Shown: positions 20,031 to 31,521, numbered from the stretch's first letter. The stretch is 64,000 bases of DNA from Turnera subulata (GCA_028386065.3 JAKUCV010002366.1:53687-117686), one strand, 5' to 3'. The notes: generated from the letters alone by a model not told the origin. Numbers and translations are program-made.

Positions 20031-21827
20031 TGTTGATGTGCTCCAAATTTACACACATTTTATGATGGTTTTGAATGGCTTTTTACTTTGTATTCGTGGT
20101 CAACTAGGTATATAATTGTTATACTATTGTATTTTTTCATGCATAGTGTCAATTAGTAATTTAATATTACTGATTAAGTGTTTTTATCAAGAATAAATCG
20201 TTTTTATTGAAAAATGGAAACTTTTTAGCCAAGCTTGAAAACCAGGCCTAGAATAGAAAACTTTCTGTAGTGAGTACAGCTCACTATTTTGAAGATTCTA
20301 GGAGATCTAGACACCAAAATTAAATGAAACCAATTGGAGATGAAACTATGCTTCTAGAGCTTTCCAAGGGTATAAAATTCATATTTTTTTAGATGTGTCT
20401 GCAAGGAGCAACAATTGTCAAAATCCTATTCTATACCTACCCAAGCCCAATATTTTAATCATAATTAGAGCTAAAAAAGTCCAATTGAGGAGAGCTTTAT
20501 ATGTGCAGCAAGCTAAGAGAATTTTTTAGAAGTTTCTAGAAGAGTCCAAAGTCCGATTACGACATCTACTAGTCGAGACGTTGCATGCAAATATCTGGCA
20601 AAAAAAACAGGAAAAGTTCCAGTTTGGAGTGCAAGTAAACAATTTTATTTTCATTCAAAGTAGGAGACCTTTGGGCAACCTGCAGCACCAAAATCAATAC
20701 AAATAAACCCCTAGGGTCAACATATTTAAGAGACCGAGTTCAGAGGGTGAAGGTCTGCCAAATTATTTAGATTTTAGGTTACACACACTAGTAAGGTAAG
20801 GGTTTCTACTCTTTTTGATCCTCTAGGTGGTGTCGAATTCCTCACCCATTTTAGATGATTATTCCCCTCATTAATCAAACATTTTACAGCAGGATTTGAA
20901 GGTTTAGAGTCACAGAATCATTAGTCCAAGAAGCAATAGAAATTGCCACTAGAGGAGCACAATTCGACGCCACCATCAATAGATAGAAGCTGGCCAGCCG
21001 ACTTCTCTACTCTCTCTTTTGATTGTTTTTCTTTATGTTAAACTATTTACTTGATGAATTCTTGTGAGATGATGATTGATTTCATTTTTATAAGAAACTA
21101 ATTCTTTAATCTAGGATTAGGGATGTAGCCAAGTACTTTTATGGTTTTATAATTGATGGATTGAGTTTATTGGTTTAATTGTGTTGATTGTTTGATCTGC
21201 ATGTGCTTGAATTATGTATCTACTTTGGATTTGACTCTTATTGATAGCAACATGCGAGGGTTGAGTTATTAATATGATAATACCTAGAAGAACATAGATC
21301 GATTGATGCTAAACACGCTAGAACTGTTAGTCTCTTAGGGCTTTATTGATTGTTTGTGCTTAATTTAGTTTGGATGATAGGCTATGCTAGAGCTAGGTAG
21401 TATTATTTGCTGAATAATTAATTCAACATATAAGAGTTGAGAGTTAAAACATTAGAAACAATTACCCACAGTCACACATCAATGCCAATAATTTGATCTA
21501 CCTAATTATAAATCTAGATAGTAATTGTGTGAACCCCGACTTCCTAGATTGCTTTAGACATTGATAGAACTCTGCATTAGACTAAGTTTGCAATTTTATT
21601 TCTTTTCATTTGCCCAAGTCGACATCACCATAATCTCTCTATTCAATTGATTTGCCTAGATAATCATAACTTGTGATCCAAGTAGTACTTAGTCCTTTGT
21701 CTCTATGGAATTGACCATGATTATATTACTATAACAAGACACTGTACGCTTGCAGATTAAATCCTTGTGTTTATTTGTGGTTTATTTGTGTGCTGAATAT
21801 CAAGTTTATATTCGAAAAGTCCATCAC
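20031..21827. repeat. Solo-LTR-like insertion, ~1.8 kb, flanked by ATGCA
   Basis: The segment begins TGTTGATGTGCTCC and ends in CATCAC(A). It is flanked by ATGCA at 20026-20030 and 21828-21832 (the shared block is ATGCAT, so the end is uncertain by one base). The interior has features I associate with long plant LTRs: GAAACCAATTGGAGATGAAA (about 20318), AGGGATGTAGCC (about 21118), and a CTATGGAATTGACC...GACACTGTACGCTTGCAG end (about 21701-21754). No coding sequence is present. The same ordered phrases recur at 63100-63960, so these are related LTRs. Recombination between two LTRs would leave such a solo copy. Confidence 0.65.
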
Positions 21828-21837
21828 ATGCATAGAA

Positions 21838-21970
21838 TGCCCCTTTTGGGTCCAAACAGTACCCCGCTTTGATGAGTGTAAAAAGTACCCCATGTAAAAT
21901 GTACCCCCTTTGATGTTGGGTGTAAAAAAGTACCCCTTTGATGGGTGTAAAAGGTTCCCCCTTTGTCTTC
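21838..21970. repeat. Degenerate ~25-bp minisatellite (GTACCCCTTTGATGGGTGTAA)
   Basis: Units resembling GTACCCCTTTGATGGGTGTA recur at about 21862, 21893, 21900 and 21930 with small length changes. One more unit (TTTGACAATGGGTGTTAAA, about 19992) lies on the far side of the solo LTR, so the LTR inserted in or next to this array. Confidence 0.65.
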
Positions 21971-22028
21971 AACTTTCCATTTCGGTCATCGTTACAACTT
22001 TGTGTTTCAAGGTAGATCTTGACCACCA

Positions 22029-22580
22029 CTGGAGAAGCCTTAGAGTTTCTAGAAACTGAAGGGGTTCAAGCTAGGGAAGCCAAGTGGCTCGATGGAGTTT
22101 CTTCAAAAGGAAAAGGAGGACCTAACATCGGAAAGAGGCGAACTTCTGCTCCTTGTAGGAACTAGTACTGAAGAGGTGGAAACCATTAAAACCGAAAGAG
22201 ACTCACTACAAAAGGAGATTCTCACTCTTCAAAAGCATATGGCGAAGCTAAGAGATGAACTTTCTCACAAAAAGAAGGTCGCAAGTGCTCAGGAAGAGGT
22301 AACCAAAGGCATGACAGGAGCACACCCTTGCTAAATAAGAAGCAGTTACCAGTGCTAAAAAATCAAGGTGGACGTTATAACTGCTTTTTGCTCTTCAAAG
22401 GAGTATAGCCAAGAAGTCTCCCCGATTGGCAGTGGGCTCAAACAGGGCGTTGAGGTTCATTTTACTTGTTGAGCTTAAGAAGATTTGGTCGTCTCTTGAT
22501 ATGAACTTACTGCAAAAATTCTCATATCACGAAGCTGTTAGAACTGCATTCAAAGAAAAAAAGTTGCTTAAATAAAAGGA
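22029..22580 (+). pseudogene. Coiled-coil coding remnant, right piece
   Basis: An open stretch (22092-22334) encodes MEFLQKEKEDLTSERGELLL, then ETIKTERDSLQKEILTLQKH and LRDELSHKKK, an obvious heptad-rich coiled coil. Other frames continue with FCSSKEYSQEVSPIGSGLKQ and LLQKFSYHEAVRTAFKEKK. The alternation between frames shows decay. I infer retroelement or plant-transposon origin, as for the left piece, without a family. Confidence 0.4.
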
Positions 22581-23499
22581 AGAGAATCGTGGTTATTAAA
22601 AACCCATTTTAACTCATACGATTGTACGATTTTACATCTTTAGTTAGGCAAAACAAGTTGAAACACACTCAAACTCGTTTTTCAGGTAAACTCGCTTGAA
22701 AAGTTAACTTGTTATGATGAACAAATCTTCATTACATCTGATGGTTTTGCAAGTAACAACTTTATCTTACATGAAAACAACCCAAATCGTTTACTAGATG
22801 ATATAATTTTATGATTTTTGAAGTCAAATAATTCCAACGAAAATAGACAAAATAAAAAAAAGGACAAAACACCAAAATTGTAGTAGAGATTTGGCAAGAG
22901 ATGGAAAGGTGTTGTTGCAGGGGTGGCTGAGGTTACTGTATTTACAGATGGCTTGTTGCAGGAGATGCTTAGAAATATTATGAAGAAGAAGATGAAGTGG
23001 GAGAGAAGGAGATGGAGTGACGGCAACGGCAACGGCAATTAAACCTAGAAGTAGGAAAAGGAAAGCAAAAAATAAAATCTTAAGGCCAACTTGTTACTAA
23101 TTTGGAACTAACATATTAAGACCCAATTGTCAATAATTTGACAATCCGAGGCCTAAATTTGAATATTTTAGGATTTTGCCTTAAATACAGTTCTTGGCAT
23201 AATTTAATTTGGATTGTTACCTCTAATTTATTACAAATTATAAAATTTCATAAACTCTTACGATCCTACGTTACGATCCTATGTTACGATTTTACGATAC
23301 AATTTTGACATGTCCATTTTGTTTTTGCATAAAAACTTGTTTTTAACAACCTTGGAGAGAATCTCTCCTTTATTTAGAGTTGTATGCCTCGTGTTTCTAT
23401 TTGGTTGCTTTCTGTTATTTTGGAATATTCAAAGAATTATCGTTCCTTTCCCCAATTCATATCGGTTTTTGGCTGCTGACATTTGCCATTAAACAAGGT
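22581..23499. other. No recognised feature
   Basis: AT-rich DNA with repeated CTTACGATCCTACGTTACGAT phrases around 23259-23300 and no supported gene. A 108-aa minus-strand open stretch (23038-22712) is hydrophobic and serine/proline-rich and has no recognisable domain. Confidence 0.3.
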
Positions 23500-23845
23500 T
23501 TTTTTTTTTATATTTGACGCCGACTATCATGACATAGTTTTCTTGTGTGGGGTAATGTTTGAACTTTAGCTCTCCACACATTCTTGTGTAAGGGGGCTTT
23601 TAAAAATTTTCTCTTCATCTAGTTTTGAATTTTTGCTCCTCGGCCATACATGGAGCATTTAAATTTTTGCTGATTCTTGTGTAGGTGAAGCTTTTGAATT
23701 CATTCTCTTTGTCTACACTTGCGTAGGGGGAGATTTTGAATTCTTGTTCTCGCACGTATTTGTGTCGGGGGTGCTTTTTGGATGCTTGTTACTTGTCTGT
23801 ATTTGTGTATGGGAAGCTTTTCAATTCTTGCCCCTCGCCATCATG
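23500..23845. repeat. Degenerate tandem repeat of ~55-65 bp (CTTTTGAATTCTTGCTCCTCG)
   Basis: At least five diverged copies of a pattern like TTGTGTAGGGGGAGCTTTTGAATTCTTG..CTC follow each other: TTGTGTAAGGGGGCTTTT at 23584, TTGTGTAGGTGAAGCTTTT at 23675, TTGCGTAGGGGGAGATTTT at 23718, TTGTGTCGGGGGTGCTTTT at 23761 and TTGTGTATGGGAAGCTTTT at 23804. The array stops at the edge of the LTR fragment at 23846. Confidence 0.7.
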
Positions 23846-24375
23846 TTATCACCAAGAACATATGAAGGCAAACAAGCAGCAAACAACCACATAGCCGGTG
23901 GCTTACAACCAAGCCAACAACATAGCACACAAACACGTGGTTCACAACATGGCAAGCATCTCAACATCTTAGTTTATATAATTTTGCTGTTACCTCATTG
24001 TTCACCAAGACTGTTACCCGAGTATCATGGGCAGTAACGGCATATCAAGGTTTATGAGTCCTCATCTGAAATATCTTGAAACCAACGCTCTATCTGGATA
24101 CTCCTCAAGTATATCCAGTGCCACCACAATTTCAAGTCTGCTAACATCCCTGGAATCAATCCAACTCCCACAACACACAGACCCGAAGCCTCACACCCAT
24201 CCGCTACCGAAAACGACAAACTCGGCCACCAACACGCCACTGCCTGATAACCATGCATTCCCAGCAACCGTCGGCCACAAAACAATGCACACATCCTCAC
24301 CGCCATGAACCACCAAGCTGCCACCAACAAATGCAGCAACCCAAGCGGGTTAGAACAACATTATAGGGAAACTAG
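23846..24375 (-). repeat. Truncated fragment of a long LTR related to LARD-2
   Basis: The reverse complement matches the LARD-2 first LTR around 33730-33980 in the same order: AGGATTTATAAACCTTGG, the CCCACGATACTCGGGT block, AGATGCTTGCCATG and GTTTGCTGCTTGTTTGCC. The conserved GGTATGC.G...CCCGTGATA block occurs here (about 24010-24060) and again at 24381, so this piece and the LARD-1 LTR are separate copies or a rearranged junction. Sequence 24070-24375 has no partner I could find. Confidence 0.5.
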
Positions 24376-24380
24376 AGAGA

Positions 24381-25975
24381 GCCTTGATATCACGGGCAGC
24401 ATACCAAAGTTTATAAGTCTATATCACGGGCAATATACCAAAGTTTATAAGTTTATATCCTCACCTGATACTCCTCGGTAGTTGATGTCCGGTGAAGCCT
24501 TGATATTCCTATATAATAGCAACAATAATCACTTATAATGCACAGACAAAGATGGTTATGCATGATGCCGGTTTTAACAGTTATTACACGGCGTATCCTT
24601 AACGGTTTATTTTATTATCTCCGTAAAGACATAAAACAGAGCCTCCCGACATGTGGCGTTGTTCATAGTAGTCAACCTACCAACCAAGTGGAGATTAGTT
24701 GATTATGTGTTTCCGGCCGATATACCGGTTATACTCGATCTTCAAATTGAAAATCGGAACTGAGCTACAAGCCAATATCCCGGCTCTTTTTGACAAGAAA
24801 ACATAAATATCAATATAAACATAATTAAAATACATAGATATATAAATATATAAATAGACACTAGATAAATTCTATATAGCCATATTTATATATATACAAG
24901 ATAATTCGCATACCACCATCTATATTTGTGTGATCAAGTTATAACCCCCTTATTTAGCCAAATATAATATAATGTAGTGGGATATATATTTATATCTTCA
25001 TTTGTGCACATAAATATAAATAATTACATATATTAACTAGTTCATCAATAATCATATATATTTATAAGCTTATAATTGATAAAGAAAAGCCAAAAATAAA
25101 TAAATTCATATGGGCCTCTTATTAACACTAGCCCAATCATAAATTTAAATAAACTGAAAGTTATATACAATGGCCTTTTCCGAGCACTAGCAAAACGTAA
25201 ATGAAATGAAATCGGATATTAAATACTATGGGCCTTTCTCATAGCCCAATCGGAAAAATAAAATAAAAGTATAAATTAAATAAGTAAGAGCATTGCATAA
25301 AATAAAAATTATAAGTTAGCATTTAATTGATTAAATTAAATCATACGTTTTAAATTTCCGGTTTAGTTAATATAGTTCGGGGTCCGTTAATAATGCATGG
25401 ATAGTCCAAGGGTTCGGGTTTTACCCACAGGTTCGTTCTCGGGTTCGCCGGAGAATTCCAGGGACATTGGAAACTCGCCGGATTCCGGCCAGGTACTGTT
25501 CACGACGGAATGGTAATTAACCCCATTATTCTGCCAGCAGCAAATCCATCCAACTTCACCACCAACTGGCCGTTACCGAAACAACCGAAACGACAGCCAT
25601 ACTTGCTGTCGTCCATCGGCGTCCAGAGCTCCACCAAACGATGGTGTCAGCCACCCACAAAATCAACACCCGCGACCACAGAATCAACAACAACAACATC
25701 GGCATAAACTTTCACCATAAGCAACCATATCCAGAGCAAAACAATTAGGACCAAAATCGAAGAAGAGAAAGGAGGGAATCAAGAGAGCAGTGTCACGGCT
25801 TACCCTCGTGACGGCGACTCGAATTGTAGAGGAGAGAGAGGGAGCAGGGAAAGACGGCACGAGGGGAGAGGGACAGCGGCTATTGGTGGTCTCGGTGGTA
25901 CGAACGGCATGGAGGAGGGGCGTCGTCAGGCTGCGACAGCGGGTTCGGGGTGCTGGTGGCTGCAGTCGTCGGTGG
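24381..25975 (-). repeat. LARD-1 3' LTR, segment 1
   Basis: Closely matches 45425-46990 base by base for long stretches, for example GATACTCCTCGGTAGTTGATG, the MITE-free TATATAAATATATAAATAG area and TTCGGGGTC.GTTAATAATGC. It ends at ...GTCGGTGG, where the SIRE-like element starts at 25976. Relative to the right LTR it lacks the first ~1.1 kb. A 34-bp duplication of TATCACGGGCA.CATACCAAAG lies at 24385-24450. Confidence 0.8.
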
Positions 25976-26734
25976 TGTTAGCCTAAACATGTGATTAGTA
26001 GCTTAATTAGTAATTAATTAAGACTAATCATGTTTAGCATACAAATATATGTTTCTAATGATTCTGATGATCATTATATTATTTTGATGATTAACAAATA
26101 TATTGGTTAAGTGTTTTATGTTGTTTGAGTATCGGGCAGAAACATTTGGTTCCAGGAAGAAACCAAATGTTCAGTATACAAATATATGTTTCTGGTGATC
26201 ATTATATTGTTTTAATGAATAACAAACATATTGGTTAAGTGTTTTGTGTTGTTTGAGTATTGGCAAAAATATTTGGTTCCATGAAGAAACCAAAACAGAG
26301 AAGAATTGGCTCCACAGGCTGCAGAACAAGTTGTCACTGTCAATCTATATTCTGTGTGGTCCCAGAACGGTAGTTGGCAATTTAAATGCCAACCAACATC
26401 CAAACTTGCAGCTCAAGTGCTAGAAAAAGTTCTAAAAAGTGGTCCTCACACCTTCTAAGCATCTTGGAGCTTTGGTGGTCCACACAAGAAACTTGTCACT
26501 TTCACCCAATAAAGAAAGTGATCCTGAAAAGTAGTTGACATTTAAGCAACTCAACTCAATTCAGATTGAGCTTACCTTGAGTGAATCCCCTGTTCTAAAC
26601 TCGTTGTAAACACCTCTTGAGTGAGTCACTCTTGAAGTTATCTTGTTGAGGGCATCCTAAGTGAGATTAAGTTACAATCTTAGTTGATACTCAATGCTAG
26701 GATTAGCCTTTTGTTAGCCTTTTCTGGGCCAACA
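25976..26734 (+). repeat. SIRE-like 5' LTR (759 bp, internally deleted)
   Basis: It matches the 3' LTR at both ends but lacks about 575 bp corresponding to 40321-40895, plus a second block near 41041-41385. It contains an 11-bp perfect inverted repeat AACATTTGGTT/AACCAAATGTT (26141-26151, 26161-26171) shared with the 3' LTR. Confidence 0.8.
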
Positions 26735-26736
26735 AT

Positions 26737-26752
26737 TGGTAGCGGAGCTACG
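26737..26752 (+). other. SIRE-like primer binding site
   Basis: TGGTAGCGGAGCTACG starts two bases after the LTR. TGGTA..(G/A)GAGC resembles the initiator-Met tRNA complement TGGTATCAGAGC with two changes. The same site is used by LARD-1, -2 and -3. Confidence 0.55.
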
Positions 26753-26790
26753 TTCTCAGTGAAGTGTAATAGCCTCTAAAGAAAAAGATC

Positions 26791-27828
26791 ATGGCTTATG
26801 AGGGAACAAGCATCAACAAGGCATCCTACTTTGATGGTGCTAATTTTAACTATTCAAAGGTCAAGAAGAAGAAGCAACAAAAAGGAAGGAGTCCTAGAGG
26901 AGTGAAGATTGAAAAGCCCAAGAAGGATCCTCTAGTGTGCTTTGGATGCAACTGCCAAGGTCATATCAAGTTTGAATGCCCATACCAAAAGAAGAACATA
27001 TATGGTTCCTCAAAAACCAAGAAAAGGAAGGATATGGCTGCTTGGGAGGACTCGGATTCTTCAAGCAATTCAGACACGGATGAAGTTGTGAATTTGTGTC
27101 TCATGGCTCAAGAAGAATCTGAGGTAAATGATTCACCTGACTTTACTTTTGATGAATTACAAGAAGCTTTTGGTGAATTGCATGATAAGTATACACAAGC
27201 ACTAAAAAAGAACATTGCATACAAGAAACGTATTGAGATTCTAGAGTATGATGCTGGAGCACATAAAATTGCACATGAAAAACTTGATCTTGCTCATGTT
27301 GATGTGTTGAAATCTTGTGAAACTTTGAAAAGTGAGAACCTTGCCATACAAAATGCTCATTATGAACTAGAAACAAAGATTTCTAGTAGTATTGCTATGT
27401 GTGACAAGTTGTTAAAAGAGTATGATATGCTTAAGAAAAGTATTGATGATTTGAAATGTTCTCTTGAGAAGTTCACTAGAGGCACAGACAATTGAAATCT
27501 TTTGCTAGGTCAACAAAGGCACTCACTAGACAAAAGTGGGACAGGCGCAACACATATGGTTTTTAACAAGCCAAATCTGCCTGTAAAATTTGTTAAAGAA
27601 GAATTTAGAACTCCATATAGACTTGGATACCATGAGCACTATAGGTCTAACTATCAGAAGCACTCACATAGACTTGATATTTCATGTTATTATTGTGGAA
27701 AAATTGGACACACAATCAGATCTTGTGCTTATAGGAAGAGAAACAATCATGTGAAGTATATTTGGTTTCTGAAAGGAACCAAATCTGACCTTGAAGGACC
27801 CAAGTTAGTTTGGGTACCCAAAAATTGA
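26791..27828 (+). pseudogene. SIRE-like gag with two zinc knuckles
   Basis: It starts MAYEGTSINKASYFDGANFN, a normal copia gag start. It then passes almost at once to VKKKKQQKGRSPRGVK, so most of the capsid domain has been deleted. A CCHC knuckle (CFGCNCQGHIKFEC) and a long acidic coiled-coil stretch follow, with a stop near 27495. After the stop the frame continues with a second knuckle (CYYCGKIGHTIRSC) up to 27828. Two knuckles separated by a coiled coil fit SIRE-type gag. It would package RNA if intact. Confidence 0.8.
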
Positions 27829-27839
27829 TTACACGACAG

Positions 27840-28065
27840 GGTGTGAGGGATGAATAAGTTCTGGACAGTGGTTGTTCAAGACATATGACAGGTGACCCAT
27901 CAAAATTTTCAACCATACTTTCAAAACACCAAGGTAATGTTACTTTTGGTGATTGCTCAAAGGTAAATTTCTCGGTATTGGTAAGATTGTTGTTGATCCT
28001 ACTATTGAGAATGTGCTTTTTGGTTCATATTCTTAAGTTCAATATGTTAAGTATCAGTCAGTTAT
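27840..28065 (+). pseudogene. SIRE-like aspartic protease remnant
   Basis: The frame gives LDSGCSRHMTGDPSKF followed by NVTFGDCSKV. DSGCSRHMTG is the retropepsin active-site block of copia polyproteins and .V.FGD...G is the next conserved strand. A frameshift follows near 27970. The domain is short but recognisable. Confidence 0.8.
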
Positions 28066-28560
28066 GTGACAAAAGGATTTAGAGTTACATTTGAATCATC
28101 ACGATGTCTTGTGAGTAGGATTGATGATGAGAAAGTCGTATTTATTGGAAAAAGTTTTGGAAACCTATGCTCTATATGTTTAAATGATGTTACTAATCCA
28201 GAGGTCAAGTGTTTTAGTGCAAGAACAGAGACTCCAACCCTGTGGCATAGGAGGCTCGGACATGTAAATCTTGTGCTAATATCAAATCTGTCAAAGAAGG
28301 ATCTGGTTGATGGACTGCCAAAGCCAAAATTCGAAGTAGAAACCAAATGTCGAGCATGTCATCTTGTGATGATACAGAAGCTAACTTTACTCCAGAGAAT
28401 CAGCCACAGGTCATTGAGGTTGATGAGACAAAAGATGAGCAACCCCCTGATTTATTGGAGACTCAACAACATTTGGCTCCTCCTGAACCAAATGTTCAGA
28501 GTAATGATATGCAACCAATATTCTGAGATTTGGCTCAAGCTCACAAATAAGAAACACTGA
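28066..28560 (+). pseudogene. SIRE-like GAG-pre-integrase; integrase core deleted
   Basis: VTFESSRCLVSRIDDEKVVF, LWHRRLGHVNLVLISNLSKK, DLVDGLPKPKFEVETKCRAC and a trailing H make up the zinc-binding GAG-pre-integrase domain (H..H...C..C). Directly after that the text jumps to a linker-like ENQPQVIEVDETKDEQPPDL in another frame that normally lies after integrase. The whole catalytic core (D,D35E) is therefore missing, and the copy could not integrate by itself. Confidence 0.8.
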
Positions 28561-28597
28561 GATTCAAACACCGAGAGGCCAGTTCGCTGAAGCCATA

Positions 28598-29656
28598 TTG
28601 GGTGATCCAAGAAGAGGTGTAACAACTAGATCCTCATTGCAAAGCATCAACTCACATCGTACATTTTTGTTTCAAATTAAGCCTAAGAATTCCAAGGACG
28701 CCATACTTAATGAAAGTCGGGTGATGGCAATGCAAGAAGTGCTTAATCAGTTCGTAAGGAATAATATGTGGGAGCTTGTTGCAAGACGAAAAGACCATCC
28801 CGTCATTCGAACCAAATGGGTCTTTAGGAACAAGCTCGATGAATCAAGAACTGTGGTAAGGAACAAAGCTAAGGGTACAATCGAAAGGAAGGTATTGATT
28901 TTGATGAGACCTTTGCACCAGTAGCTAGACTTGAATCAATTCGCATGTAGCTTGCATTTCCATCATTTAAATCTTTCAAACTTTATCAAATGCATGTCAA
29001 GAGTGCTTTTCTAAATGGATACATCATGGAAGAAGTATATGTTGAACAACCTCCTGGATTTGAAAACCATGAGCATTCACAACATGTTTACAAATTGAAA
29101 GAAACAAGCACCTAGGGCTAGGTATGATAGATTAAGCTCATATCTGATTTCATAATACTTTACATGAGGAAAGGTTGATTCAACTCTATTTATGAAATCT
29201 AACAAAGATGATATCATTATTGCGCAAATACATATTGATGACATTCTATTTGGTGCTACTAATGAATCTCTTTGTCAAGAGTTTGAAAAGCTTATGCACA
29301 ATGAGTTTGAAATCAGCATGATGGGAGAATTAAATTTATTCTTGGATTTTCAAGTCAAGCAACTTGATGGTGGGATTTTCCTTAATCAAGCAAAGTACAC
29401 ACGTAAGCTGTTGAAAAGATTTGGCCTGTCAGAAGCCAAAACTAGTCCGACACCAATGAGCACTAGTAACAAACTTGACAAGGATGAGAATGGCAAGGAT
29501 GTTGATGTGAAATTATACAGAGGCATGATAGGTAGTCTTCTTTACCTTACAGCTACAAGACCAGACATTATGTATAGTGTTTGCTTGTGTGCTAGATTTC
29601 AATCATGCCCAAAAGAATCTCATCCTAAAGCTATCAAGCGCATCTTCAAGTACTAA
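28598..29656 (+). pseudogene. SIRE-like reverse transcriptase
   Basis: Ordered RVT_2 blocks: IGDPRRGVTTRSSLQ (about 28595), MQEVLNQFVRNNMWELV (28730), IRTKWVFRNKLDES, then FDETFAPVARLESI and KLYQMHVKSAFLNGYIM (around 28900-29010), and EVYVEQPPGFENHEH. A small deletion or shift follows near 29100 where ALYGLKQAPRAWYD is decayed. It resumes with IIIAQIHIDDILFGATNES, where the catalytic YVDD is HIDD, then MMGELNLFLDFQVKQLDGG, TRKLLKRFGLSEAKTSPTPM and ATRPDIMYSVCL. Several frame shifts make it a pseudogene. Confidence 0.85.
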
Positions 29657-29659
29657 AAA

Positions 29660-30069
29660 GGAACATCATCTTTAGGCTTGTGGTATCCTAATGTGAACTC
29701 TTTTGAACTAACAAGCTACTCAGATGCAGACTTTGTAGGGTGCACACTTGATAGAAAAAGTACAAGTGGTACTTATCAATTACTTGGACAATCACGTGTA
29801 CCCTGGTCAAGTAAAAAGCAAAATTCAGTTGCTACTTCCACAAGCTGGTGCATGTGCCATCAACCGAACTAAGAACCCGGTGCAACACTCTTGAACCAAC
29901 ACATATTGAAGTGAAACATCATTTTATTTGAGACCATGTGTTGAAGAAGGATGTGGCTATTAAGTTTGTGAGAATGGAAAGTCAACTGGCTGACATCTTC
30001 ACCAAACCATTGAAGGAAGATCAATTGACCAAAATCAGACTCAAGCTTGGAATTTGCAATATACCATAA
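29660..30069 (+). pseudogene. SIRE-like RNase H and end of pol
   Basis: SYSDADFVGCTLDRKSTSGT and WSSKKQNSVATSTS (29678-29872) are the first two blocks of copia RNase H. In another frame EPTHIEVKHHFI, DHVLKKDVAIKF and SQLADIFTKPLKEDQLTKIR finish the domain, ending LKLGICNIP at a stop (30067-30069). The middle EAE.I.L..A block is replaced by a short deletion near 29850. Confidence 0.8.
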
Positions 30070-30513
30070 GTACTCTAATTTGGCTTTACTTTTGGTTTCT
30101 GTTTGTTCATACATATCATAACATATTGCACACATAAGCACATAGAAAGATTCAATTGTCACACATTCTACACTTGTACTAAGCATCTGAGCATATGACA
30201 ATAAGTTATGGATGCATTCAAATCATCAAGAGCATCAAAGAGCAAGAGTTGTAGTATTTGGTTCAGAGTTGAGCCAAAATCTATTCAACAGTCCATAGAC
30301 AACGATTATTGGAAGAGAATCGGCTAAAAAGTCTGAAAAAGAGACTGTGGAAAATCAAAGCTTGCTGCCAGAAGAGAAAGATGAGAATATGTTGCCAGAA
30401 GGAAATTTGGCTCAACTAGAGACCAAATCTAATGCTGAGAAAGTTGTTCCAGAAACTGAACTGAGAAAGAGGCTGGGAGCTCTAAGACCAAATCTGATGT
30501 ACCAAGACTAAAA
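30070..30513 (+). other. Spacer between pol and the extra ORF
   Basis: No domain is recognised from 30070 to about 30230. From about 30300 hydrophilic fragments appear (ENQSLLPEEKDENMLPEGNL), which are probably the decayed start of the extra ORF. Confidence 0.4.
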
Positions 30514-31521
30514 TTGCTGAAGCACCTTGCTCAAACCCCAACCACTCAAACATTAAGAGCTCGACTTGTCAAGCCAAACACACATGCACAGACTGCGTTT
30601 GGAAGAGGAGAAATGAAGCTTGGAGACAAAGTCGTTGAAGTGGAATCCGATGAGGATAAAAGTGAGAATTCACCTGTTGATAGAGGTGAAAAGAGTTCCA
30701 AAAGAAAAAGAGTGAAGATGGCCAAAAGAAATATGCTGATGATTTGGCTGATGAAGAGCCAAATAACAGTGATAATGAACCAAATGAGAGTGACAAGAAA
30801 CAAAATTCTGATGATGAGCTAGAGAATGATAATGAATCAAAGAAAGAAGGGTCTGATGATGATTCTGAAAATGAAGATGACCATGATGATGGTAATAAAG
30901 ATGATGATGAGGAAGACAAAGAAGAGGACGATGACAAAGAGCTTGAAGTTGAGGAGAAATCTGAAAAGGAGAAAGAAATTACCCCAAAAAAAGCTCAAGG
31001 CTCTGACCAAGTCCGGATCAAGCAAAAGGGCCAAGAAGAAACACTTTGCCCATACCCCTACCTGCGCTATGGTTCTAAGTGACTTTGAAGGAATCGGTGT
31101 AGCAAAATTGTTCAAAGATGCTAGGCTCACCACCATAGTCACCTTGAAGGATCAAGGGTACGAAGCTTTAATGAAGGATTTCTATGATAACAAGACTTTG
31201 GAGTATGGGAAAGATGGTCTGCTCACTTGCACCAAAAAGAAGATCAAAGGGAAGAAGAACACAGTGACAGTTGAGATGATATGTGATTTGTTGAAGATGA
31301 AGCTGGACAAGATAGGGTTCTATGATTCTGCTTCTGGAACTCCAATCAACATGCCAAGGAAGAATTGTCGCACTATGATCGTGAAATTTGATCAATGGAT
31401 CATTGCATGTCTTATCGAGAGATGTTCTATCTGCTTCAGTACCATTATTCTCCATCACATGGGTATCTACGTGGAACATTCTCATGGTGCACTCATTACC
31501 TTGCTGGCTAAACATTTGAAC
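30514..31521 (+). pseudogene. SIRE-like extra ORF after pol, first part
   Basis: It begins with a basic/acidic region (VEVESDEDKSENSPVDRGEK, then SSKRKRVK). A long Asp/Glu/Lys/Asn-rich tract follows (30744-31010, for example KEEDDDKELEVEEKSEKEKE). The region then reads SDFEGIGVAKLFKDARLTTI, VTLKDQGYEALMKDFYDNKT and VTVEMICDLLKMKLDKIGFY. The ALI/LVRAFY..A..-like and V.LL..LL spacing resembles the putative plant transposon protein domain found in extra ORFs of SIRE-type elements. Two frame shifts split it. It is cut at 31521/31522 by LARD-2 and continues at 38434. Confidence 0.6.

Noticed and set aside
23744..24037. 97-aa plus-strand ORF spanning repeat and LTR fragment
   Set aside because: It crosses the junction between the degenerate tandem repeat and the LTR fragment and has no domain, so it is a chance fusion.
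24027..24308. 93-aa and 95-aa overlapping frames at an LTR fragment edge
   Set aside because: Low-complexity Ser/Thr/Pro composition on one strand, and the opposite frame is equally open. The DNA is LTR-derived.
30569..31142. 122-aa Ser-rich and 101-aa hydrophobic minus-strand frames
   Set aside because: They are the antisense shadow of the Asp/Glu/Lys-rich plus-strand ORF of the SIRE-like element.
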